Source: Bin55 sp965220235
GTDB taxonomy: Bacteria > Pseudomonadota > Gammaproteobacteria > Pseudomonadales > Azotimanducaceae
DNA length: 64,000 nt
NCBI GenBank assembly: GCA_965220235.1
Contig: OZ244815.1
Span: 2,170,001-2,234,000 of the forward strand
Reading direction: 5' to 3'
Of this stretch, positions 25,503 to 35,199 are shown one piece after another (position 1 is the first letter of the stretch; the number at the start of each line of letters is the position of its first letter). The notes beneath the pieces are model-generated. The model worked only from the letters and a program-made list of their open reading frames with translations, searched no databases and was not told the origin of the DNA. Position numbers and translations under genes: made by a program.

Positions 25503-26714
25503 CTAGAGCACCAATGCGTTCATGTTGAGGATCGGCAATAGCATCGCAAGCATGATCATTAATACGATGCCGGCCATGACGAGGAGCATAAAAGGTCGGA
25601 AGAGTTGCACTAGGGTTTCCACTCTTCGTTCGAGTTCTTTTTGTTGGAAATCCGCCGCCTTTGCCATGAGCTCATCTAACGTACCACTGGATTCTCCACT
25701 TGCGATCATGTGAAGGAAAATCGGCGGAAAGTTCCCGGTTGCCTCTAGTGCATTCCGAAGCGACGAACCTTCACTCACGGTAGCCACTGCTTCGGCCAAT
25801 CTGGAGTTAATCCAGACGTTCGAGACGACTTCAGACGCGATCCGCATAGCCTCCACGAGTGGTACCCCGCTCTTACCGAGAATCGCAAGCGTACTCGCGT
25901 AACGTGACGCGCTGGTTGAACGAACCAGCCACCGAAGCACTGGTACGCCGAGCTTGAATCGATCCCACGCTAACCTAAATCCAGTTTGGCGTAGCGCAAG
26001 ATTGAAGAGCACAAAAAAACTGACAAGCCCCAACAGGATCGCCCAGCCGTATGCTCGTAGTGCATCGCTTGTCGCAATCAGTACGCTAGTAATCGCCGGA
26101 AGGGTTGCTCCCGAGGTGTCGAAGACCTCAACGATATCAGGGATGACGTAGGTCATTACCAGAATCACGATCGCGATAGCGCAAACAAGCAAAATTACGG
26201 GATAGTAGAGCGCCATCTCGACATTTCGGCGCGTTTCGTATGAACGCTCTAGGTAATCGGCGAGATTCTCTAGCACAGTGCCTAGATAACCAGACTGTTC
26301 GCCCGCCGCGACGGTCGCTCGAAACATGGGAGAAAATGTCTGCGGAAACTCGCCAAGTGCGGCGCTCAGTGATTGTCCTTGCATGACATTCCCACGAACT
26401 GTCATGAGTACTGAAGTCGCTTTACGACTACTCGACTGTTGAGCAACTGCCTGAAACGCTTCCTCGATCGCCAAACCCGCACCGATCATGGTCGCGATCT
26501 GGCGTGTAATTAGCGCTAGCTCCATGGGTGGAATGCGTCGCCACCACTGAAACCAACTACTAGCCTGGATGTTCGCGCGAGTTACCGTGACCTCAACCGG
26601 GGTCAGACCTCGATCTCGAAGTAATTGGCGCACGTGACGACTGCTGTCGCCTTCAAGAATACCTTTCTTCGCGCTGCCGTGCTCGTTGAGCGCGACATAT
26701 TCGAATGCTGTCAC
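25503..26714 (-). CDS. gspF: Type II secretion platform protein GspF
   Basis: 403 residues, full length, with three membrane helices: VILLVCAIAIVILVMTYVIP, AILLGLVSFFVLFN and FMLLVMAGIVLMIMLAMLLP. GspF repeats are seen in MELALITRQIATMIGAGL and RYASTLAILGKSGVPLVEAM. The start is GTG 26714, three bases after gspE ends. Confidence 0.95.
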   Translation of the reverse strand: MTAFEYVALNEHGSAKKGILEGDSSRHVRQLLRDRGLTPVEVTVTRANIQASSWFQWWRRIPPMELALITRQIATMIGAGLAIEEAFQAVAQQSSSRKATSVLMTVRGNVMQGQSLSAALGEFPQTFSPMFRATVAAGEQSGYLGTVLENLADYLERSYETRRNVEMALYYPVILLVCAIAIVILVMTYVIPDIVEVFDTSGATLPAITSVLIATSDALRAYGWAILLGLVSFFVLFNLALRQTGFRLAWDRFKLGVPVLRWLVRSTSASRYASTLAILGKSGVPLVEAMRIASEVVSNVWINSRLAEAVATVSEGSSLRNALEATGNFPPIFLHMIASGESSGTLDELMAKAADFQQKELERRVETLVQLFRPFMLLVMAGIVLMIMLAMLLPILNMNALVL

Positions 26715-26716
26715 GG

Positions 26717-28252
26717 TCAGTCGTCCAACGTGACGCGAAGTACTTCCTGAACCGTGGTGATTCCGTCCAACACCTTTTGCCGACCATCGTCGCGAATCGT
26801 GCCGGTTCTACCATGTGCAGTTTGCTTCAATAACTGTTCGGACGAGCTCTCGTGGATGGTTTGGCGGAGGTCGTTATCTATCGTGACGAGCTCGTATATC
26901 CCTGTGCGACCTTGGAAACCAGTGCCGTGGCATGCCTCACAACCGACGGCACGATAGATCCTATGACTTGGATCGATATTGAGAAAACCTGCCTCAAACG
27001 CGTTGGGTTCCACGAGTTCGCGACACTCGGGACACAGCACTCGCACGAGACGTTGTGCCAGTACGCCGATCAGACTCGAAGAAAGCAGATATGGCTTCAG
27101 ACCCATGTCAGCAAGTCGCGTGACAGCACCAATCGCCGTATTCGTGTGCAATGTCGACAACACCAAGTGGCCTGTCAAACTCGCTCGAATGGCGATCTCG
27201 GCTGTCTCGAAATCGCGGATTTCACCGACCATCACGATATCAGGATCTTGGCGTAGCATCGCGCGTAGTCCGGCAGCGAACGTCATTCCAGTTTTTGTAT
27301 TGACTTGGGTCTGACCGATGCCGTGAAGGTTGTATTCGATCGGATCCTCGACCGTGAGGACGTTAAGGACGTCCGTATCCAGCTCTGACAAAGATGCGTA
27401 TAGCGTTGTCGTCTTACCGCTTCCTGTAGGTCCGGTGACCAGGAAAATACCGTGCGGCGCACGCATTAGTTCCCGTACGCCCGCCAACGTTGCTTCGTTC
27501 ATTCCGAGAGCCGGCAGCGTCAGACGATCGGATTGCTTGTCGAGCAATCGCAACACCACCCTTTCCCCGCTACCCGTTGGCATGACGGAAACTCGAACAT
27601 CAAGCTCGCGCCCGCCGATCCTCACCGTGGTTCTTCCGTCCTGCGGAACTCGCCGTTCAGCAATGTCGAGTTTCGACATGACTTTGATACGGGATACGAT
27701 GAGCGGGGCGAGTGCTCGCTTCGGCGTACCGACTTCCCGGAGTACGCCATCGATTCTGAATCTAACGCGAACCGTTGTTTCAAACGTTTCGATATGGATA
27801 TCGGACGCATTCTCCCGGATGGCTTCTGCGATCAGCGCATTAATTAGGCGAATGACCGGCGCATCGCCTTCTTGCTCAAGCAAATCGCTCTCGTCAGGCA
27901 ACGATTCCGCAAGCGTTGCCAGATCGATCTCATCGCCCAAATCCTCTACTATCTGACGTGTATCCGAATTCAGATCCGCGTAGGTATTGGAAAGGAGCAC
28001 ATCGAATTCATCGTCGCTTACCGCCTGGAACTGAACGGTCGTGCTCAAAAATCGTTGTACTTCGGCCACGACCGACAATTCAAGCGGCGGTTTATGGACG
28101 ACAACGGGTGTGCCGTTCTGATAATCGATTAGAACGCCAAACCTACGCGCAAAGCCGAACGGCAGAGGTCGCAATGACGCAACCGAAGCGCCGTTGCTTA
28201 CTTGGGCGTCAGCATTCGCCGTATTCTGAGAGGATTCGTCGATGTCGCTCAC
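26717..28252 (-). CDS. gspE: Type II secretion ATPase GspE
   Basis: 511 residues, the hexameric ATPase driving pseudopilus assembly. Visible are Walker A GPTGSGKTTTLYASL, the Asp box VLTVEDPIEYNLHGIGQ, Walker B MVGEIRDFETAEIA, the His box TGHLVLSTLHTN, and a four-cysteine zinc site (CPECREL and CEACHGTG). The start is GTG 28252. It is the first gene of the operon seen here; gspC and gspD, which normally precede it, are not adjacent, since a subtilase gene occupies that position. Confidence 0.97.
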   Translation of the reverse strand: MSDIDESSQNTANADAQVSNGASVASLRPLPFGFARRFGVLIDYQNGTPVVVHKPPLELSVVAEVQRFLSTTVQFQAVSDDEFDVLLSNTYADLNSDTRQIVEDLGDEIDLATLAESLPDESDLLEQEGDAPVIRLINALIAEAIRENASDIHIETFETTVRVRFRIDGVLREVGTPKRALAPLIVSRIKVMSKLDIAERRVPQDGRTTVRIGGRELDVRVSVMPTGSGERVVLRLLDKQSDRLTLPALGMNEATLAGVRELMRAPHGIFLVTGPTGSGKTTTLYASLSELDTDVLNVLTVEDPIEYNLHGIGQTQVNTKTGMTFAAGLRAMLRQDPDIVMVGEIRDFETAEIAIRASLTGHLVLSTLHTNTAIGAVTRLADMGLKPYLLSSSLIGVLAQRLVRVLCPECRELVEPNAFEAGFLNIDPSHRIYRAVGCEACHGTGFQGRTGIYELVTIDNDLRQTIHESSSEQLLKQTAHGRTGTIRDDGRQKVLDGITTVQEVLRVTLDD

Positions 28253-28419
28253 GCGCAGACGGTTCCACTAGGTGGACAACGCTTCAATTTTAAGTTCGAA
28301 TGCGACCTAATCGCTACAACCGAAAAATCATGAGAGCATCGGCTTGTCAACGCGAAAATGGCCTCTACGACGGTGCTTTTATCCATCAATTGGGATGAAT
28401 ACGTGAAATCCGATAGAGT

Positions 28420-30996
28420 TTAAGGGTGTGATCCGTAATAGAACCTTAGCTTAACGTCGTTAACGCTGCCGGTTTCACCCAACATTGCGTCTACCACGTT
28501 AACTTTCCACGTACCGGAAGGCGATTCGCCGTAGAACGCGCTAGAAGCAAACATCAGTGTCTGCGAGTCTGATTGACCATGCGGTATTCCATCGTTGAAA
28601 ACTGGGTTCACGACACTTTCCATCCCAGACGGTGAAATCAACGTAATCCCTAAGTGCCTTATATCATCATGCACAAATTCGAGTTGTACATGCACCATCT
28701 CGATATTTGATTGTGCGAAGGCTTCTTTCTCAGCCTCTAACGGCATCTCCGAATTGTTCGGTGATTCCACGTGAACTTCGACTACTGTTCCTTCGCCACT
28801 GCCATCTGGAATCTCTTGACTCTCAAAACCTTCCACTCCTAGCCAATCCGATCTCTCGAATTCGCCTAGCGAGTCTGGCTCGTACTCACTTAAGAATTCC
28901 ATTGCACGGTCAACGTCGACCGCACCGAATCCGTAGCGATTGTGGTACGCATATCCTGCAGAGTTCAGTTGCCATCCATTGCTGAGCGTGTAGATATGGT
29001 CAGCAATTGAAACCCGGATAGGTAGCGTCGCGATGTGTGATTGGCGAGCCGTGTTAGCGAACGCATGCTTTACGTCGCGCCACGTCAGTTCCGGATACTT
29101 ATCAAGCATCAACGCGACCACACCCGAGACGATGCCTGCTGCTCCGGATGTTCCGTTGAATGTGCTGATGTAGTCTCCAGCCGAGTACTGATGGTCCGGT
29201 CGCAAGCCATGCGTTCCGCGGAGATGGTAGCCTCGCTCTGGTCCGAATTGATCCGTCGTAAGCAGTGCAGGTTGGTTGCGTCCCCACCATCCGGCTGGCG
29301 CAGAAATCCAAATATTTGAACCGCTATTTGCATATGGCGCAGGTCTTCCATCCGCATCGAGTGCACCTATGACAATGAGATACGGTAACCTGTTTCTGTA
29401 GTCTAAATTGGAACTGTTACAACCGATATCCCGGTGAATTGGATGGAAAATTGCGTCACACCCGCGCCAACCGTTTCCAGCTGTCTTCACATAGATTGCG
29501 CCTTTACCGTCGCGTAATTCCGATGTCCCGAATTCAAACAAGCGATATGCGTCTTCATTAAGGTCTTGCCAACGAGAAGATCCGTAACTCATATTGAAGA
29601 TGTCGACTGCCGTTGAGTCTGGTTCGCTCGAACTACCTCCTAAACTATCAAATTGCGAAGTGTTCGTACCCCGTAGCAGATAGTTAAACCCCCGCAATCT
29701 CACCCCAGGGGCGACTCCACGAATCCCAATCCCGTTGTTAGCTGATGCGGCAGTTAGTCCTGCTACGCTCGTTCCGTGGTCACCGTAAATGTCTGGATTA
29801 AAAGGATCAGAAGTCACCGCTCCAAAGACGAAATCTGAATTAGCTTCGTTCGTTAGAAAGTTATAGGAGGCATCCGCTTCTATGTTCGCCATCAAGTCAG
29901 GATGACAAAGCTCCAACCCTGTATCTACGATGGCGACTTGGATACCCTCTCCAATGACGTCATTCTCAAGTGTCTCGTGCATGTGTAGGTCTTCGCCTGG
30001 TCGCGCACGATTTATCGAAAATGCCTTTTGTCCTGTGTTTTCTATATACCACTGTTCAGCGAATAACGGGTCGGTACCCGTCATGAGGCTAGCTGGCCTA
30101 TGAGTGCATTGCGCACGGACGAGTTTTTCCGAATCGATATAGAAGCCGAAGCTGTCGTCGTTGTTGTAGCTATATGCCTCTCCCTCGTAGGGTTCAAGCA
30201 GAATCTCGCCGTAATAAGTAGTTGATGGGCGCAGACCACTGATATGTATGTGTACCCATTCGCCCCAAAAATAATCGCCAGATGGATCACTTCGTGGGTC
30301 AAGTTCAGGCACAAGACGCGTCGCACTGTGTACAACGTTTTCTAGAGACGGACTGTCAGCTAGCGTTAACGTAACGGACGTCTTCTCGGAGCGGAAAGCG
30401 CCGTAATTTCTCACAATCACAGCAACCGAGATACGCTCTTCGGTAATTCGCATATAGCTAAACGTGTAAATGTCGGATAGTTGCCGCAGTTCGCGGTAAT
30501 TCGGTTCTCCCTCAGCAGGTTGTAACTCATCGTCGTATATGGTGATTTCTAATTCGCCCGGCTCTCCAACTCGTCCATTGCCGAGGAACGACGTTATTTC
30601 GAGCTGGATCGTCTCGTCTCCCTCCCAGATCCAGTCTCGTAGAGGTTCCACTCTTATTTGAGCAGTGTCTTCGCCTCTCTCGAAAACAGCGCGCGTGGAA
30701 TCGACCTCATAGTCCACTTTTCTTGTTGCAGTTCCGCCTAGCGTCAGCTCTACGATGAGTCGGTCCGATACAGGTCTATCGGCTATTAGTTTGACGTCAA
30801 GCACGTCCGCCTCGAGTTCGGCTATCGTCGTTTTACTCGCAGACAGCGCAATCGAAACGCGTTGGTCATCTTGGGGAACTGATACGTTTTGTGCATGAAT
30901 TTCTAAGGTCATTCCAATAAACAACGGAATGACCAAGAGTAACGGTCTTATCAATGTACCCATACTTCGCTTTCGACTTTGAGCGAAAGAGATCAC
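28420..30996 (-). CDS. Secreted subtilisin-like protease with Calx-beta and P domains
   Basis: 858 residues. In order: signal peptide to about 36, a Calx-beta domain (about 45-157, with VDSTRAVFERGEDTAQIRV and WEGDETIQLEI), a CARDB-like beta domain (about 160-295), an S8 peptidase domain (about 308-700), and a C-terminal proprotein-convertase P domain (about 725-855). The catalytic triad is D358 (VAIVDTGLE), H407 (GDHGTSVAG) and S617 (FNGTSGAAG), with the oxyanion N508. No inhibitor I9-type prodomain precedes the catalytic domain. Start GTG 30996; ATG 30963 is an alternative. It lies 167 bases upstream of gspE on the same strand, so type II secretion export is plausible. Confidence 0.93.
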   Translation of the reverse strand: MISFAQSRKRSMGTLIRPLLLVIPLFIGMTLEIHAQNVSVPQDDQRVSIALSASKTTIAELEADVLDVKLIADRPVSDRLIVELTLGGTATRKVDYEVDSTRAVFERGEDTAQIRVEPLRDWIWEGDETIQLEITSFLGNGRVGEPGELEITIYDDELQPAEGEPNYRELRQLSDIYTFSYMRITEERISVAVIVRNYGAFRSEKTSVTLTLADSPSLENVVHSATRLVPELDPRSDPSGDYFWGEWVHIHISGLRPSTTYYGEILLEPYEGEAYSYNNDDSFGFYIDSEKLVRAQCTHRPASLMTGTDPLFAEQWYIENTGQKAFSINRARPGEDLHMHETLENDVIGEGIQVAIVDTGLELCHPDLMANIEADASYNFLTNEANSDFVFGAVTSDPFNPDIYGDHGTSVAGLTAASANNGIGIRGVAPGVRLRGFNYLLRGTNTSQFDSLGGSSSEPDSTAVDIFNMSYGSSRWQDLNEDAYRLFEFGTSELRDGKGAIYVKTAGNGWRGCDAIFHPIHRDIGCNSSNLDYRNRLPYLIVIGALDADGRPAPYANSGSNIWISAPAGWWGRNQPALLTTDQFGPERGYHLRGTHGLRPDHQYSAGDYISTFNGTSGAAGIVSGVVALMLDKYPELTWRDVKHAFANTARQSHIATLPIRVSIADHIYTLSNGWQLNSAGYAYHNRYGFGAVDVDRAMEFLSEYEPDSLGEFERSDWLGVEGFESQEIPDGSGEGTVVEVHVESPNNSEMPLEAEKEAFAQSNIEMVHVQLEFVHDDIRHLGITLISPSGMESVVNPVFNDGIPHGQSDSQTLMFASSAFYGESPSGTWKVNVVDAMLGETGSVNDVKLRFYYGSHP

Positions 30997-31008
30997 GATT
31001 TAGCGAGC

Positions 31009-31554
31009 CTACATCGGTTCATCTTCAAAGAATCCTGATAGGATCCGTGCCTTGACACCGACAAAATCGTCCTTCAGAACGCGAAACACCTCAACCGGAT
31101 TGACTTCGGCACTTATCTTCACGATCGAGAATCCAAGGTTTTCATAATGCGTGACGGCCGTAACACCGATTAATCCTTCAATTTCTTGAAGTTTCCTTTC
31201 GCTGGCGTGTTCGATACGGATTTCTTGTCGCATAGGTTCGAAGCGTTGTTTCTTCACATCGAAAACGAATCGTTTAAAGACCGCGTTAGGTGTAATGGAT
31301 TGTGTGACAAGCTTGTCAGCCGATTTTGCGCTCAATATTTGTTGGTCTCGTTCTTGTGTCACCGAAAAAAACCATTCGCCTTTTTGTATGGAGATTGGTT
31401 TGTCAGATTCAGGGAGTTCCTTGGCATCAGGGAACGCGACTTTATGAATGTCAGCGTCCATGAAGTGTTCTATCTCGTTTTCGTCACCGAGTACTGCTAC
31501 GGTGCTACATAGGCCAATCGCGAACACGCCGTGGACGATTCGCCTCATAGCCAT
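31009..31554 (-). CDS. Secreted protein, possible trans-acting prodomain of the subtilase
   Basis: 181 residues from ATG 31554 (TTG 31587 and ATG 31548 are alternatives), with a signal peptide (RIVHGVFAIGLCSTVAVLGD). The C-terminal part has a beta-alpha-beta-looking pattern (EIRIEHASERKLQEIEGLIG, then VTHYENLGFSIVKI, then VFRVLKDDFVGVKARI). It resembles the prodomain fold normally fused in front of subtilases: a conserved basic strand, a helix, then a hydrophobic strand. It ends 12 bases before the subtilase start. No family is recognised, so the prodomain role is an inference from fold-like pattern and position. Confidence 0.6.
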   Translation of the reverse strand: MAMRRIVHGVFAIGLCSTVAVLGDENEIEHFMDADIHKVAFPDAKELPESDKPISIQKGEWFFSVTQERDQQILSAKSADKLVTQSITPNAVFKRFVFDVKKQRFEPMRQEIRIEHASERKLQEIEGLIGVTAVTHYENLGFSIVKISAEVNPVEVFRVLKDDFVGVKARILSGFFEDEPM

Positions 31555-31738
31555 AACGCGGTGAGTCTTGAGCCGATGACCATTCAACTTAACTCCAAAG
31601 CACTAAATGGAACGCTTGTTTTCGAAAGGTAAGTGACGCAGAATCTCACTTCCTCGACGAACACCTTACTGCAACTTAATATACAAAACTCGGATTGAAA
31701 TTTGAAAAGATCTCTTCGACTGCACTCTACCTCGGAGT

Positions 31739-32347
31739 TCAATCCTTCTGGACTACTCGAAACCCTAGTCGCTTATGAAGCGTTTTCGCTCCCGTCTCCA
31801 AGTCATTCGCGAATTTTCTGATGGAATTCTTCACAAACGCGGCGTTTTGGAGTTGCCCGAGCGCTAACATGTCAAACGTCGCCGATTCTAGCCAGTCAAT
31901 CTCTTCTTTGTATCCGGCAAGGGCTACAGCTCCAGTATTTTGTACAAATCTCTTCAATCTCTTGAGATGTGTTTGCAGAACACCACAAGAACCAATGTAA
32001 ATAAAGCGGTCTTTACACCTTCCGTCAATCCACTCTTCCATTTGGTTCAGAGTGATGTTCGTACCGTCACTAAGGGATATATGCGCATCGTCCTCGACCT
32101 CATCAGCGCTCCAACCATGAAAACCGAGGTATAGAATCGGGTAGTTCTTGTATCCGCGCTTTAGATATCGAGTAAGACAGTATTCAAACTCAGTCGAAGT
32201 TGCGATGTCATGGTGCTCATACTTTGCACCGCTAACCCTTTCAATCAATTGCAGAATGGGTTCAACGGTGTGAGTGTCCTTCTGGCGGTACCATCTATCG
32301 GTTTCCATACAGAAAATCCCTTTCTTAGCACTCTTCTTAACTGCCAT
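31739..32347 (-). CDS. Caspase/CHAT-like protein (DUF6642-like)
   Basis: 202 residues from ATG 32347. A cysteine-histidine dyad of caspase-like proteases is visible: H77 at the end of a hydrophobic strand (YPILYLGFHGWSADE) and C121 after another (FIYIGSCGVLQ). The N-terminal pattern KKGIFCMETDRWY is what I recall from DUF6642 proteins, which are related to CHAT/caspase folds. No signal peptide is seen, so it is probably cytoplasmic. It faces the CBASS operon across 612 bases. Proteolytic activity and any link with defence are inferences. Confidence 0.72.
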   Translation of the reverse strand: MAVKKSAKKGIFCMETDRWYRQKDTHTVEPILQLIERVSGAKYEHHDIATSTEFEYCLTRYLKRGYKNYPILYLGFHGWSADEVEDDAHISLSDGTNITLNQMEEWIDGRCKDRFIYIGSCGVLQTHLKRLKRFVQNTGAVALAGYKEEIDWLESATFDMLALGQLQNAAFVKNSIRKFANDLETGAKTLHKRLGFRVVQKD

Positions 32348-32959
32348 ATTCCATATCCAAGCTAGTTGGCGATGAGAATCATAGCTTCCCCATCATATTC
32401 AAGGTGGAGTACCTGACTCTTTTCGTAGGATAGAAAAAAATGCCTACCACCCTCGGAATCGACCAGAAAACCATACTGTTATTAGTGGAACCGCTAGCAC
32501 TCCCCCTTACGCAGCTCTCGCCACAATGAGTTCGAGACGCTGACTAATTGAATCTAGTATTGCGACGATATCGCCGTTGGAATCCATGGAGGAACGATTT
32601 GACTTTGAACTCCACTGTTAATTGCTGCCGTTGGAGAATCCAAACCAAGGGATCGACTCCCTAAAGCGTCGAAAAATCTCTTCGTCAAATATCTTCGTTG
32701 CGAATGTAAATAACCAAACTGTATATTAGGCGTTGGCAATCCAGCTAACACTTTGCTAAGCTTTACTCATTCAATTTTTGACTCGCGTTCACTCAGGAGG
32801 TTTAACGCAGACTACATAAATCACTCGGTGGTATCAATCTAGGAACACGACACGGTCGGCTTTACTTCGTTCTACTTAGCGGAGAATCGGTTGTCGAGAA
32901 AAATCAGGACTGGGATCTATCAAGTTTCTAACCCTAAGTAAAAGTCTGCTTTAAATACT
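32348..32959. other. 612-base divergent intergenic region before CBASS
   Basis: Should carry promoters for the caspase-like gene and the CBASS operon, but no clear -10/-35 pair stands out. An AGGAGGT at 32795-32801 is not followed by a start codon. A 65-codon minus frame (32554-32751) has no family likeness. A 26-codon minus frame with a helical pattern is listed separately. Confidence 0.5.
32507..32587 (-). CDS. Possible 26-residue peptide
   Basis: Reads MDSNGDIVAILDSISQ and ends with IVARAA and a stop. It has a regular amphipathic-helix pattern. No good ribosome binding site or homologue is known to me; it may be chance or the tail of a lost gene. Confidence 0.2.
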   Translation of the reverse strand: MDSNGDIVAILDSISQRLELIVARAA

Positions 32960-34108
32960 ATGACTATAGCATCAGAAACATCGGAGCTCAAACCTCTGAG
33001 GGTGTTGAGTCTAAGCGGCGGCGGAATTCGTGGGATCTACGCAGCGGCATTTCTTGACGGTCTCGTGATGCAGTACGAAGCTCGTACATCAACCAGTAAT
33101 CTCGATCTAGGTCGCGGTTTCGACCTGATATGTGGAACTAGCACAGGTGCAATCGTCGCATGTGCCGTTGCGATGGGTTTCCCGCTGAGCCGAGTCGTTG
33201 ATCTCTACCAAACAAAGGGTAAAACGATCTTCCCTCACCGCATAAAAGGGAAACTCAGTATCTTCTGGCGTATGCTAAATCGCCGACGATACGTAAAAAA
33301 AGGTGATCAAGCCCTCCGAGACGCTTTGACTGAAGTATTCGGAAACACAACGTTCTTAGACGTATTCACGACGAGACGTATTTCATTAGCGATTCCCGCA
33401 ATCAGCATGTCAACGTATCAACCTTGGGTATTTAAAAAAACACCTCAAAGCGGTGCGAGAGACGACGCTTACCGGCTTGTTGATGCGTGCATGGCTTCAA
33501 GTGCGGCACCAATTTACCGTTCTTTGTCTGAGCTGAAAGTCCCAAACTCAAACTACCTATCTCAAACCACGTTCGTTGATGGTGGATTGTGGGCAAACAA
33601 TCCAGTTATGGTCGCAATGATCGACGCGCTACAAATGGCGAAGAAAAACCAACCGATACAAATATTCTCGGTCGGAACGTGTCCTGCGCCGTCTGGAGAG
33701 AACATTTCTGGTGATAGTGTGCATCGCTCACTACTAGATTGGCGAATGGGCGCAAAAGTCATTCCGCTCGCAATCACAGCGCAAGAACATGGTTTCGAGC
33801 ATATGTCTCGACTCATTTCAAACCACTTTTCAAGCTTGGGACAGAACGTACAGACCATTACTTTCCCTCATCGAGATGTGCCGGCAGATATGACCGAGTA
33901 CCTTTCCTTGGACGATACGCGTGCTCACGCAATGAACTGGCTTGTTTCAAAAGCAAACCAAGACGTGAATCAGACGCTTAGTGCTTGCGACGACTCAAAT
34001 AACCATGGAGGTCACATCATCCGATCAATGTTGGAAGATCTGAAACCTTCCAAACCAACACACGTTCTACACAAGTACTCAGACCCTCAACAACACCATG
34101 AACTTTAG
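32960..34108 (+). CDS. capV: CBASS effector: patatin-like phospholipase (CapV type)
   Basis: 382 residues. The patatin signatures are the oxyanion loop SLSGGGIRGIYAAAF, nucleophile S61 in ICGTSTGAIVA and catalytic D207 in FVDGGLWANNP. In CBASS such phospholipases are switched on by a cyclic dinucleotide and destroy the membrane of the infected cell. It leads a three-gene unit with a DncV-like cyclase and Cap2, which identifies it as CapV rather than a housekeeping patatin. The start is ATG 32960; no strong ribosome binding site is seen. Confidence 0.93.
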   Translation: MTIASETSELKPLRVLSLSGGGIRGIYAAAFLDGLVMQYEARTSTSNLDLGRGFDLICGTSTGAIVACAVAMGFPLSRVVDLYQTKGKTIFPHRIKGKLSIFWRMLNRRRYVKKGDQALRDALTEVFGNTTFLDVFTTRRISLAIPAISMSTYQPWVFKKTPQSGARDDAYRLVDACMASSAAPIYRSLSELKVPNSNYLSQTTFVDGGLWANNPVMVAMIDALQMAKKNQPIQIFSVGTCPAPSGENISGDSVHRSLLDWRMGAKVIPLAITAQEHGFEHMSRLISNHFSSLGQNVQTITFPHRDVPADMTEYLSLDDTRAHAMNWLVSKANQDVNQTLSACDDSNNHGGHIIRSMLEDLKPSKPTHVLHKYSDPQQHHEL

Positions 34109-34128
34109 CTGATGTAAGGAGCACTCGA

Positions 34129-35175
34129 ATGTTTGACTGTAATTTGGATATCAAAGCATTCCATAACGGCGAAGTTACTCTTCCTCAACAGGAACAAGAT
34201 CGCATGAGAAATCGCCGAGATTCGAATCGGGACAGATTGAAGCGTAATCTTGAAAAGGACGAAAAACCTCTACCTTATGAGTTTGTTTCACAAGGCAGTT
34301 ATCGAATGAAAACGATGATTCGTGACGAACAAAAAGACTATGACATTGATGACGGCGCATATTTTCATGCAACCAATCTAGTCGGAAGTCGCGGCGGCGA
34401 AATGTCGTCAGTAGACGCTCGCAACATGGTTTGCAGTGCGATGGATGACGGCCAATTTAAGACTCCGCCTGAAGTGAAAAACAATTGCGTCCGCATTCAC
34501 TACAAAGCAGGATATCACGTCGACATTCCGATCTATCGGCGCGTTGTAGACGACGAATCTGATGAAGAGTTTTACGAGTTAGCATCCAGCGAAGGATGGC
34601 TTCGTTCAGATGCGCGAGATGTAACAGCTTGGTATGAGGAAGTGCGTAGCGGAACATCCGATCCGAAACAGTTTCTTCGATTGAATCGGCTCTTAAAGAA
34701 GTTTGCCAAAAGTCGAGAAAGCTGGAAGTCACAAACTTTGAGCGGTTTCGGAATCACAGCGTTATTAGCAGAACAAGCGGTATTACGGTCAAACCGTGAT
34801 GATGTTGCACTGTATGAGACGATGGTGTCAATGAGAAATCGCCTAAAAGTGACGACTGTAATAGATCACCCCGTGACACTTGGACAGACGATTACAAAAG
34901 GAAACCCAGATGCCAAAGCAAGGTTCTTCTGCGACAAACTCACCGACGCAATCACTTTGCTTGAGCGGCTCTTTAATCATGATTGTGATCATGAAACTGC
35001 ATGTGAATGTTGGGATAAAGCGTTTTACACGACATTTTTCTCCGATAGATTCGAGGATGAAAACGAAAGCAAGTCCCAGAATACAAGGCAGTCTGTCAGT
35101 TCGACTGCAATCGTAACGACCACATCGATATCCGGTGGAGCAATCAGATCTGAAGGTTCGGGTAGATATGCCTGA
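34129..35175 (+). CDS. CBASS cyclic dinucleotide synthase (DncV-like CD-NTase)
   Basis: 348 residues. The nucleotidyltransferase site is GS at 56-57 (VSQGSYRMKTM), followed by D72 and D74 in KDYDIDDGAYF and a third Asp at 132 in YHVDIPIYR. This GS-DxD-D layout and the DIDDG motif match the DncV clade, which makes cyclic GMP-AMP or related dinucleotides; the product is not determined by eye. The tail from about 315 is Ser/Thr/Gly rich and ends in a small residue (SGRYA), fitting a flexible C-terminus for attachment by Cap2. The start has AAGGAG 8 bases upstream. Confidence 0.93.
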   Translation: MFDCNLDIKAFHNGEVTLPQQEQDRMRNRRDSNRDRLKRNLEKDEKPLPYEFVSQGSYRMKTMIRDEQKDYDIDDGAYFHATNLVGSRGGEMSSVDARNMVCSAMDDGQFKTPPEVKNNCVRIHYKAGYHVDIPIYRRVVDDESDEEFYELASSEGWLRSDARDVTAWYEEVRSGTSDPKQFLRLNRLLKKFAKSRESWKSQTLSGFGITALLAEQAVLRSNRDDVALYETMVSMRNRLKVTTVIDHPVTLGQTITKGNPDAKARFFCDKLTDAITLLERLFNHDCDHETACECWDKAFYTTFFSDRFEDENESKSQNTRQSVSSTAIVTTTSISGGAIRSEGSGRYA

Positions 35176-35199
35176 TCCTCAACTCTTGGTTTTGGCGTA

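Noticed and set aside
27330..27956. 208-codon plus-strand frame
   Set aside because: It is the antisense shadow of the GspE coding region, with Ser/Arg/Thr-rich random-looking content.
32795..32801. AGGAGGT that might mark an upstream CBASS gene
   Set aside because: No start codon lies within usable distance, so it is probably chance.
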